Under the pieces are notes generated by a model that was not told the DNA's origin, made no database searches, and saw nothing but the letters and a program-made list of their open reading frames with translations. Source: Orobanche coerulescens (lineage: Eukaryota; Streptophyta; Magnoliopsida; Lamiales; Orobanchaceae). From it: a stretch of 64,000 nucleotides of DNA. Location: NCBI GenBank assembly GCA_033398695.1, contig CM065802.1, positions 140,850,096 to 140,914,095 of the forward strand. The letters run 5' to 3'. Made by a program: the position numbers and the translations under genes. This document shows, in pieces, positions 12,911 through 22,069 of the stretch (position 1 is the stretch's first letter; each line of letters starts with the position of its first letter).

Positions 12911-13040
12911 CCCAGGATAATTCTCTCTCATGCTTGATTCCGTCTCACATGTCGCTTCCTCGAAACCATGATGTGACCACTGGATCTTTACAAGCGGTAT
13001 GACCTTATTTTTCAATGCCTTTATTCGACGGTCTAAAATC
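12911..13040 (-). pseudogene. Element F integrase C-terminal tail, remnant
   Basis: The minus-strand translation contains LKNKVIPLVKIQWSHHGFEE followed by ATCETESSMRENYPG, matching the end of the element A polyprotein (KTIPLVKVQWSRHGVEEATWE). It is the chromodomain-like tail of a plant chromovirus integrase, with a Trp to Cys change. The match fades after about 13045. It lies directly inside the F polypurine tract, as expected for the 3' end of the coding region. Confidence 0.8.
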
Positions 13041-13640
13041 GCTATTGGCATCAATTAGAACATAGCCAATGCCACAATTATAACAATTTTGAGTAACATC
13101 TCAAAATTTGATAACTCCAGAATCAATTTAGTGTAATTATCAGTCCAGTATAGAATTTGGGATTTCATGTCTCATTTTCTTAGAATCCCGATAGGATCTT
13201 GACACATTTACACTTCACGCAAGAAGCCGCTTATTGCAGTATACAGTATAAATAGCTTAGAAGGGGGGGTTGAATAAGCTGTATTTTTTTTGAAGTTTGT
13301 TTGCGTATCGGAAGTCTAAGGTTAAGTTGTTGTAAACACATCAACTGAATGATCTCTTGTTAGCCTGATGTGTACAGGATTTTTACGATATGTATACTAA
13401 AATCACATAGGCATATAGAAAATTGTAAAGGCGGAAAGTAAAGACACTCTGATTAAAGTGGTTCAAGATAAACCCCTCTACGTGATGACTTCCAGTTTTT
13501 CACATTGGAGTGTGTTTTTCCGATAAAATTAGTGGGAGCCGAGTCATGAATAGAAACGTCCTTTATTCTAAGTACTCGGATCATAATTCACATAACACTA
13601 ATTAAATCTGATTTACTTTATGCAGAATTAAAATCTCAAA
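13041..13640. other. Unassigned stretch leading into copia element C
   Basis: No coding region is visible. A run GAAGGGGGGGTTGAATAAGC near 13260 looks like a repeat-family signature seen near plant retroelements, but its class is not certain. The last 80 bases before 13641 probably belong to the untranslated leader of element C; its 5' LTR was not found, so C is truncated or rearranged on the left. Confidence 0.45.
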
Positions 13641-13771
13641 ATGACAATGAATCCACTTGCAATATTTCTTGAAAAGAACAACCTAACCGGACCAAACATT
13701 GTGGACTGGCTCCGAAATCTGAGGATAGTCCTAAGTGTGGAATCGCTTGGATACGTCTAGGAGGCGGATAT
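13641..13771 (+). pseudogene. Copia C gag N-terminus, fragment
   Basis: Starts at ATG 13641 with MTMNPLAIFLEKNNLTGPNI and continues VDWLRNLRIVLSVESLGYV, then a TAG and EADI. This is the conserved N-terminal signature of plant copia gag proteins. It stops exactly at the left edge of element B, and the next codons resume after B at 23997. Confidence 0.85.
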
Positions 13772-15016
13772 TGTAACACCCCCAAGACGATCAGGGCTTA
13801 TTACAGCGCCGTGGACCCCACACTTTGGAGTCCACCTGGCTAACGCACCAAAACGACATACGACAAAAGACATACATCATCGACAACAGCCAATTTCTCA
13901 ATCCATGATATTTAAATCGAAAGACTAAAATTTGACAATACAATTTGACATCAAATCCATTCCCAAAACGGGTACACAAAATTAATAAATTCAAGAAAGA
14001 AGTACTCGAGTACTTAAGCAAATGACATAATAAGGAAATCCCAAAACAAGACACCAATAGAAAACCATTAAATAGAATCACGCCTGTCCATCATCCTCGT
14101 ACGGCTCGCATGCTCGTTTTCTTCCATGACCTGTACCTGAAATACAAAAGTATTTCCCCATTTAAGGGGTAAGCGACAACTGCTAGTGCAAGTACAATCC
14201 ATTTGAACTACCATTCTAATCAGATGAAATATGCGCCAAAAATATTTTAGAAAAACATTTATATTCCGGAATATTTACGGTGCGCAGGCACAAAATACAT
14301 TTCTCTAACAAAACAATTCAAAGTTAACCGTTGGTACGAGACTCACGGCCACCATACCCCGCAGAGCCCCGTCGGACATCCCTGGGTGGTTAACTATAGT
14401 TCGTGATACGCACACTCACGGTAATACGTATCCCTAGAGGCCCCTCCGGACCGTCCCTAGGTGAACATACACATATCCATCCATACAACCACGAAAAGTC
14501 ATAATTCAAATACTAGAACGCGTAAACAAATGTAAAGTACTTGCCTTTGAGACATCTTCGAAGAATCGGGAATGAATAACGACTACGAACGATCCGGATG
14601 GAAAACAACGGTTCCTAAACGAAGGATTAGCATAAATCAGTCCTAACGGACAACAATAATCGAATGGAATACGCCCATAACCCCGATTTCAAGCTATGAC
14701 AATATACGTTCAATCGATACGGGTGAGGGTTTACGCAAAATCTCCCTGAATCGATAATTCGCGGATTAAACTCGATGAATCGGATTGGGAATCACCCAAT
14801 AACAATAATTGGTAAGGAATAATACAACATACTTGAACAATTCGAGATTAATCAAGCAAATCCCGAAAAACCCCCAAAATTGACAAAGTTAGGGTTCTAA
14901 GCCAATTACCTCGGATTCAGATGATGGAAGATGATTACTTAGAAGATGATATGCTCCTACGATCTCACGGTGATGAAGGATGAAGAATACACGGGTTTGA
15001 AGTGATGGAAATTGCC
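13772..15016 (-). repeat. Truncated 3' LTR of element B
   Basis: Matches the first two-thirds of the right LTR (22070 onward) from TGTAACACC to the phrase GAAATTGCCCTGTAGG, where it switches abruptly to integrase coding sequence. The missing part contains U3 with the palindromes and the polypurine tract. It holds about 25 bp near 14750 that are absent in the right copy. Confidence 0.88.
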
Positions 15017-15494
15017 CTGTAGGTTGCGATACAAACCGACCATCTGTATCCGAAATAATAGTTTTCGGCGTACCATGAAGTCTCACTATCTGCGCGATGA
15101 AAATACGAGCCAATTTTTCTGGATCCCAAGTATTCTTGATGCCCAGAAAATGTGCCGACTTAGTCAGTCGGTCCACGATCACCCACACTATATTCATTCC
15201 GGTCTTCGTCCTCGGCAAGTTCGTGACAAAATCAATGGAGATATCTTCCCACTTCCATTCCGGGACGGGAAGTGGTTTCAACAATCCGGCTGGCCGCTGA
15301 TGCTCGATTTTGACTTGTTGACAAGTCAAACACTTAGCCACAAACTCAACTACCTCATTCTTCATGTCATTCCACCAGAAATTCTTCCTCAAATCTTTAT
15401 ACATTTTACTCGAGCCCGGATGGACCGCGTAAGGTGATGCATGAGCCTCCCGCATAATACTCTGCCTCAATTCCATGTCGTTTGGAACACACAT
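14889..15494 (-). pseudogene. Element B integrase start fused to LTR sequence
   Basis: A 201-residue open frame. The first roughly 155 residues are integrase: zinc-binding region (REAHASPYAVHPGSSKMYKD, then CLTCQQVKIEH), the first acidic motif (IDFVTNLPRTKTG) and the second (SDTDGRFVS). After FVSQ the sequence no longer resembles integrase and runs through the truncated LTR until a stop. The third catalytic acidic residue and the chromodomain-like tail are therefore missing. The fusion is the protein-level trace of the deletion at about 15016. Unlike A and G it has Glu, not a stop, before FVAKCLTCQQ. It is separated from reverse transcriptase by a single TGA. Confidence 0.88.
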
Positions 15495-15500
15495 CCGACC

Positions 15501-16894
15501 TCAAAATCTCAACACACCATCCTCATGTATCACGAATCCCGGGGATTTCCCCTTCCCTACATTCTCTTGAAGCTGAATAAACATCAGGTCTTCCAACTGT
15601 CCCGATTTAATGTCCTCGACTAGAGACGAAGAAATCTCAAGAGTACGCAACTGCCCAGAACTCTCTGGTAGTACAATATCAACGCTCAACCTCATCAACT
15701 CTCGCTGGAGTCCTTGATAGGCCGTAAGTAACTCAAGTGCCCGAAGCGATACCGATTTCCGGCTCAAGGCATCTGCCACCACATTTGCCTTGCCCAGATG
15801 GTAAAGGATCTTGAGGTCGTAATCCTTAATCAACTCCAACCATCTCCGCTGTCTCATGTTTAGCTCTTTTTGCGTAAAAATGTACTTCAGGCTCTTGTGA
15901 TCAGTGAAAATCTGACACAACGAGCCATACAAGTAATGACGCCAGATCTTCAACGCAAACACAACCGCGGCCAACTCAAGATCGTGGGTAGGGTAATTCA
16001 ACTCGTATGGTTTCAACTGACTGGAAGCATATGAAATTGTCTTCCCGTGATGCATGAGTACACATTCGAGCCCTTTGCCCGAAGCATCACTAAAAACTGA
16101 GAAACCCTCATTACCACTCGGTAAAGCCAAAACGGGAGCGGTCGTCAACCGTTTCTTTAATTCCTCGAAACTCTTCTGTCTCTCTTCGGTCCACACAAAC
16201 TTCTCTGACTTCTGTAACAACTGAGTCAGCGGTCGAGCGAGCTTAGAGAATCCCTCGACAAATCTACGATAATACCCGGCCAAACCCAGAAAACTACGAA
16301 CCTCATTCACGTTTTTGGGCGGCGCCCAATCCAACACTGCCTCTATCTTATGTGGGTCCACACGAACACCCTCGGCCGAGATCACGTGGCCGAGAAACAT
16401 AACCTCCCGCAACCAAAACTTACACTTTGAGAACTTCGTAAAAAGATGCTCAGTTCTCAAGATTCCTAGCACGATATGCAAATGACGTGCATGCTCCTCC
16501 TCGCTCCTCGAGTAAATCATGATATTGTCGATAAAAACGACTACACACTTATCAAGGTATTCGATAAAAACTTTGTTCATAAGCTGCATGAACACGGATG
16601 GGGCGCTAGTTAGTCTGAAAGGCATAACCACAAACTCGTAGTGGCCGTATCTCGTCCGAAAGGCCGTCTTCGGAATGTCGGAATCCTTCACTCGGAGCTG
16701 ATAATACCCCGATCTCAAATCAATCTTTGAAAATATGGTTGCCCCTTGCAATTGGTCAAACAAGTCATCAATCCTCGGGAGCGGATACTTGTTTTTGATA
16801 GTCACCTTGTTCAACTCTCGATAGTCGATACACAGACGAAGTAACCCATCCTTCTTCTTCACAAACAGGACCGGTGCTCCCCAAGGCGAAGCGC
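15501..16894 (-). pseudogene. Element B reverse transcriptase and RNase H, catalytic Asp lost
   Basis: A 453-residue open frame with [35 protein letters not shown], the [19 protein letters not shown] segment, RNase H motifs ([47 protein letters not shown]) and the spacer toward integrase. The catalytic box reads FIDNIMIYS where element A has FIDDILIYS, so the second metal-binding Asp is Asn; by established polymerase chemistry this should abolish activity. Also FGLT is FRLT. The upstream part of the domain stops at 16894, exactly where element M begins within the phrase that in A reads GCGAAGCGCTCGG. Confidence 0.92.
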
Positions 16895-18490
16895 TGACAC
16901 GTCTTTAGTGTAACTATCGCAAGTGCACGATATCGTATCAAGTAGTAAGTGGACTTTTTGAGTCCGGTTTATCGATCACACGAGGAAGTTAGGTTATATT
17001 TTGAATTATACACTTTATCTATTTGTTATAGAGATTTATATGATTGAAACACACAATGTAAGAGTTTGGTTTGACAATTACAATGAAAATGCAATAATAG
17101 TTCTAAAATTCAAGGAAATGAAAGATTGCACTAATAATAGATTAATAAAAGATAAGATGAAATAGTTGGGATTACAAACTTAGCTCATCATTAGTTATAG
17201 AATATGTATAGGAGATCATAAGATGTATTTAATTATTATGTTGTGTAGATTCGATTTTTCTTAAAAAGACGGTTCCTCTTTCGAATGTCAAAACGCCCCT
17301 TATATATTGAATCAATCCACTATATCTCTATGTTGATTGGCTTCAATACATAGCATTAGGTTTTATGAAAATAACTCAAAGAATCATCTAAGGTCTAGAG
17401 GTATATTTCTATCCCCTAGAACAACTTAGAGTGAAGATCATTTGATCTAATCAAACATATTTTCTTTCGAAACATATGAAGACCATAAATATCGTCATTT
17501 ATTGGCCAAATAAATAAAGATTGGTAAAACAATGAAAATCACACACAATAATAAGTAATTCATAATAGATCTTTATACAAACTTAAATAACATGACTAAC
17601 CTTGTTTATAATCCCAACTTAGGTAACTTAGCCCATTAAGGGTTTATTCAACATATTACAAGCTTTAGTGGTCATTAATAGTTGAAAAAGGGAAAGAATT
17701 GATCCTAACTCCCTTAGTAGATAAAGGAGAAAGAAGCAATAAACTCCCTCAACAACATAAGCTAAACCACACTTACACAAATCACTCAAGAACACAAGTG
17801 TGTTCTTCACACAAAAAGAAAAAGTATTACAAAGTGAGAAAATAATAAGATGAATGATTCATAATGATGGATCTAAGGGGTCTATTTATACACCTAAAGT
17901 CATCTAATAGTTCTAAAAATCCAGCATTATTACAATAGATCAGATCAATGCCAGCCATCCCCTCAATAATAGTCCAAAAGTATAAAAAATTAGACAATGA
18001 TCAATAATCTGTCAAGAGTTACGGCCGCAACTTGCAGATGTTACGGCCGTAACATTGAGGTCTTGCGGACGTAACTTTCAGATGTTATGGCCGTAACATT
18101 GCTTCGGCTTTTTGTACACTGGTTGCTTTGTGAGTTACGTTTTCAGCCCAGAATTTCCTAGACTTTGCGTTTTTGCCCCAAATCTTCTTCGGATGATAAC
18201 TTTTGATATTTAACTCTGATTTTGAATCGGAAGAAGTGCCGAACTCGTCTCGGAAAGCCCTACAACATGAATACATAAAAATTCAACAAAGAGAATATTT
18301 TATATACATGTTATTTCTTGAGTAAATCAGTAATTCAATCCGATTAAGACTAAATTTACATCTTCATCTGATAAATAATAAAATTATTAAAAGCTAATTA
18401 ATTCTAAGCAAAAACGAGTAGACTAGCTCAATTATGGGTGAAATATATCGATACAAACCATGGATAAGTGTATAAAACTGACACTTATCA
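16895..18490 (-). repeat. 3' LTR of element M
   Basis: 1596 bp with TG...CA ends. Minus strand: TGATAAGTGTC at one end and a GTGTCA end at the other. It has a TATA box (TATAAATA, 17883-17890) and, about 130-215 bp upstream of it in minus sense, four copies of GTTACGGCCGTAAC-type palindromes. Otherwise AT-rich without coding potential. Confidence 0.78.
18018..18100 (-). promoter_or_regulatory. Palindrome cluster in M LTR (GTTACGGCCGTAAC type)
   Basis: Four sites: GTTACGGCCGCAAC, GTTACGGCCGTAAC, a TTGCGGACGTAAC half-variant and GTTATGGCCGTAAC. The same sequence is found in the unrelated LTR of element B (23393-23467). Confidence 0.75.
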
Positions 18491-20125
18491 CACCCCCAAA
18501 CTTGAACTCTTGCTAGTCTCGAGCAAGACTCTTTATTAATCACACTCCAAAAATAAAAATAAAAATAAGACAAAAATAATAATACACACATAAATTAAGA
18601 AACAAAATAAAAAAAGGAGATCAAAATTCCATTAATACACAACAACCAGCTTTATACAGTAGATAGAAATGAATCAAGATTCAAAATAAATCTACTAATG
18701 ATTTTGAAGTTAAAACACGGTTTTATTTTGTAATTCCAAATGCAAGGTTTCCCCCCAAAAGGTTGATTATTTCTTTCCCACTCGTGACACACACAACCCC
18801 CTTTAATGGTTGCTCTCGATCACTCGTTTATTTTTCGACTCGATATGAAGAAGAATTTCATCGGCGTCATCAAATATTGTGATTGTTCACAAAATTGAGT
18901 GTTTTGAAATTCAGCCGCTAATTAATTCAAATCTTCTCATAAACTACATCCCTTTTAGTGATAGATTTCACACCGTTATTTGCTAACGTGTAGCTCTTTT
19001 CACCAACATAATTTCTATATTTTTTTTAGGTGATAGCTTTCACACCGTTATTTGCTAACGTGTAGCTCTTTTCACCAACATAATTTCCATTTTTTTTAGG
19101 TGATAGATTTCCCACCGTTATTTGCTAACGTGTAGCTCTTTTCACCAATGACCTCTTTTTTCTCGTGTGAGACGGCAGCTACACACCAACAATGGTTAGT
19201 CCTTTATTTTTCGCAAAATTTTAGGTCCCCCAAAATTAGGCAGCTGTTGCTGCTCAACACCTCTGCCTTTTTTTTTCAACTAGACTCCTTTCACCAATGA
19301 CTTTTTTTTTTAGGAAATAGAATTTTTGCAGAAAAATCATTTATTAGCTAAGCATGAAAAATCAAAAACTCCTCAAATTAAGTAAATTTCAGTTCTATTT
19401 TTCATCAACCGACTAATTCTTCTTTTCTCAAGGAAACGAATGACTCGATTTTACATGATAACTACAAGGCTTGGAAAGAGAGATTAAGGCTCAAAATTTT
19501 TTGGAATATACAATTGTTTTACCGGTTAAAATGATTTTAGAAGCTTGGATATAGCTAATTTATTGGTTTTATGGCCAGATCTAGAAATCTTACAAATCAA
19601 AATAATAAATAAAAAAAATAAAAAAATACGCTAACCTAAAAAATCAAAGCCAAATAAAAAAAAAAACACCACACACTACACACCATAATAATCAAAACAT
19701 ACCACCCCCAAACTTGAAAAAGAAACTGCCCTCAGTTAAAGGCAAGGGAAAAAAGCAGAATACTCCCTGTTATGAAAGCTGATGCTTGAGCTAACGCCTT
19801 TTTGGATCTCCAAGAGAAAATATACGAGGCAAACAACAAAATAAAATAAAATATACCCGCAAGTATAACATAATTTTTAAGATGCGCTTCAGGAAAGTCT
19901 GAAGAGTCGTCTTACGCTGCCATCAATGTTTTTATAAAAAAAACAAACAATAAAAATTACAGTAATAAAATAACAATACATAAATCGCGAATAGATGCGC
20001 GTCAAGAGATAAAGAAAAAACTCCTTAAGCTGCCATCATTTAGCACGATTTTTTACACACGACAGAAAGTAAAAATACAAGAGGTCCGACATGAGTTATC
20101 AAAGAGAGAGGAATGAATCCATTTT
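18491..20125 (-). other. Element M internal noncoding region and PPT
   Basis: Begins with the polypurine tract (plus strand CACCCCCAAACTTGAAC, 18491-18507). No coding region is visible. It includes three 71-bp tandem units (18959-19148), long A/T runs, a second CACCCCCAAACTTGAA copy at about 19704-19719, and a pair of diverged repeats that each start GATGCGC and end GCTGCCATCA (19882-19925 and 19995-20037). Confidence 0.6.
18959..19148. repeat. Three tandem 71-bp units
   Basis: Units begin GTGATAG at 18959, 19030 and 19100 and share CACCGTTATTTGCTAACGTG and TAGCTCTTTTCACCAA. The third is cut short before the T-rich spacer. Differences are a few bases and the length of the T run. Confidence 0.9.
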
Positions 20126-20756
20126 TCATTTTCTCACGGTAAAATCTTCCATCCAGACAATTTTAGCTAGAGCTGGATCTGGTTGAGGAACAAATTCAAT
20201 GAGTTTTTTGATTAGTTCTTCTGGTATTGTTGCAACGACTATGATTCGTTTAGCACGCTCGGAAATAAAACCCTTTTCAGCAGAGTAGTTGATGAAAGAT
20301 AGTAAACCATCAAAGAAACCATTGAAATTAAGCAGACCTATTGGTTTTTGATGAACATTTAGATGGACTCTGGTAACCACATGAAAAAGTTCCTCAAGAG
20401 TGCCAAAACCACCGGGAAGGGTAATAAAGGCGCCAGAATTATTTATCATGTGAGTTATGCGATCTTGCATATTTACAGCTCTAAACTCATCTCTAATAGT
20501 TGCCCCGGCGATTTTACTTTCAGCCAGAGGTTTTGGAGTTATTCCCAACACTCTTACTCCATTCATATAGGCAGAAGCAAAAGCTCGTCCCATTAATCCT
20601 AGACTTCCTCCTCCGTAATCTACATGAATGCATTTTTCTCCTAAGGTACGACCCAAGTTGTGGGCTGCTTCAGTAAAACATGCCTCTTTTCCATAACTAG
20701 CTCCACCAAAAATGCAGACTGTGCTAAATTTTTTTTGTGGAAGATGATGACTCCAT
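20126..20756 (-). pseudogene. LOG-type cytokinin riboside 5'-monophosphate phosphoribohydrolase, intronless, one frameshift
   Basis: LOG enzymes release active cytokinin bases from their riboside monophosphates in the cytosol. The frame gives about 209 residues, the usual LOG length. Visible motifs are the nucleotide-binding GGAS segment near the start, DYGGGSLGLMG, the conserved Arg in NMQDRITHM, the family signature PGGFGTLEE, and KPIGLLNFNGFFDGLLSF. Plant LOG genes normally have several introns; this copy has none. The only defect seen is in a run of eight A (20729-20736) about nine codons after the ATG: it moves the ATG out of frame and leads to TAG, whereas seven would be in frame. It may be a true inactivating indel or a homopolymer sequencing error. 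It is sense to element M, has a TATA box upstream, and ends VPQPDPALAKIVWMEDFTV. Retrocopy or transduced gene is inference. Confidence 0.85.
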
Positions 20757-20831
20757 TTTTGAAAAGAAATTTATTTGAGAGAAAAAGAGAAAAGTACAAG
20801 TTTGAGGGATGAATAAAAGAAACAAGCTCAA

Positions 20832-20843
20832 TATTTATTTATA
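20832..20843 (-). promoter_or_regulatory. TATA box of the LOG-type gene
   Basis: The minus strand reads TTCTATAAATAAATATTG, about 76-87 bases upstream of the LOG ATG. Between them is a pyrimidine-rich leader (CTTTTCTCTTTTTCTCTC). This places a likely transcription start about 45-55 bases before the ATG and suggests the copy carries its own core promoter and not only LTR transcription. Confidence 0.6.
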
Positions 20844-21080
20844 GAAGAAAAATGAGGTAAAATTGTTTAACAAGTTTGTGATTGCGTTGATTGCGCTTCA
20901 ACTACTCAATAGAATAATGAATGCATTTATTGCGTATCACCCTTTTTTTTATTCAGAAAATCTCACCTTATGACAAAAATAAAATATACTCACGTGTATG
21001 TACAGTAGTTGTGATTGTGGCTCACATCTTCCTCTGATTTTACATTCAGAAACGGCCTAAACGCCTTCTATGAGTCGGGG

Positions 21081-21846
21081 AGAAGCTTCCCATCCAATTT
21101 TTCTTACAAATTGGCAAACAGGGTCTTTTAAAGTGGCAGATCTTGTCTAACTCGTCTCGGACCTGGTTTCTCACATAATGAAGTTGTTGGTTGTATTCCT
21201 TGATTGCCTGCGAAATCTAAACATCGTGGGGCTTAGCCTCAAAGAAAGCTCGGATCCTCCCCTCTTTAACTGGCCACAGACAAAATTTGTCCTCCATCAT
21301 CTCTCGGAACTCTGCCCATGTGGCTGCCCGGTCACGCGGTTTCACCGCTTGCCACTACGTTGCCGCCTCCTTGGTGAGGAAGTACTGAGCGATGGGTACC
21401 TTCCTCTCTTCAGAGCAGTTAGCCGCCTCGAACACTTTCTCCATCTCAAATAACCAACTCTCCCAACCGGAAGGGTCGGAAGCACCATCAAACTGCGGAG
21501 GACGCATACGAATCACGTCCTAAAGTAGCTTATCATTGCCGGATCCAGTAGGCGGAATCGGGTTGGCATTTGCTTGGCCGACCAAGACGGCCTGAGTTAG
21601 TAGTGTCATCTGGTTCGCTACTTGCTCTAAAATATTTGCCACCCCGATATTCTCATGAGCATTGCCGGAGCTAGCAGACTGATCCTGCTGGCCTCCGGAA
21701 CTGGGTGGAACACTGTTCGACAAGGAAGGCATCACCGAATCAGTTCCCAAGTTATCAGACATGGCCGCCCCACTGGCTGCGCCACGTCCCCTACCGCGTC
21801 CGCGACCGCGTCCGCGACCGCGTCCGCGTCCTCTACCAGTAGGCAT
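21081..21846 (-). pseudogene. Element B gag N-terminal half, broken
   Basis: The open part 21520-21846 starts MPTGRGRGRGRGRG (an Arg-Gly run coded by a 12-bp DNA repeat at about 21794-21830), followed by a Ser/Gln-rich linker and LEQVANQMTLLTQAV, and ends at a stop after GNDKLL. Beyond it the same gag continues with DVIRMRPPQFDGASDPSGWE and degraded capsid sequence that aligns with A gag down to about 21090. Several stops and shifts are present. Zinc knuckles and protease are absent, lost in the rearrangement with M. Confidence 0.85.
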
Positions 21847-22052
21847 TCTAAAGAAGTAACGGGTAAGTATAGTTCAAACGCAAAACGCAACAAGATACCA
21901 AGAAAGGAATAGAACAAAACAACGTAACGAGTCAAGTTAGGAAAAACTTACGAGCACCGGCGTACTGAGATGATTGCGTAGCGGTGATACTGTTCAAAAA
22001 CGACACTCAACTAGACCCAAATAACCGACAACCTAGGTATCCATAAACCTAA

Positions 22053-22064
22053 GCTCCGATACCA
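22053..22064 (-). other. Primer binding site of element B
   Basis: Minus strand TGGTATCGGAGC, five bases from the 5' LTR; initiator-Met-tRNA type with the same one-base change as in element A. Confidence 0.85.
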
Positions 22065-22069
22065 TATTC

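Larger units (their letters stand above)
16895..21080 (-). mobile_element. Element M: partial LTR retrotransposon carrying a LOG-type gene
   Basis: Starts at an exact point in the B reverse transcriptase gene. The first 1596 bp (16895-18490) form an LTR with TGACAC...CACTTATCA ends, followed by a minus-strand polypurine tract (AAGTTTGGGGGTG) so this is the 3' LTR of a minus-strand element. The interior holds noncoding AT-rich sequence, a second AAGTTTGGGGGTGG motif near 19700, 71-bp repeats and an intronless LOG gene in sense orientation. No second LTR, PBS or gag/pol of its own is seen, and no copy of the expected TSD (AGCGC) occurs before B gag resumes, so the right side was lost by deletion; the right boundary (about 20860-21080) is uncertain. 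The PPT style suggests an Athila/Tat-type gypsy element, by inference. Confidence 0.7.

Noticed and set aside
20126..20756. LOG-type frame as an ordinary host gene
   Set aside because: No introns, embedded in nested retrotransposons, and out of frame with its ATG; a host gene would have introns and a genic neighbourhood.
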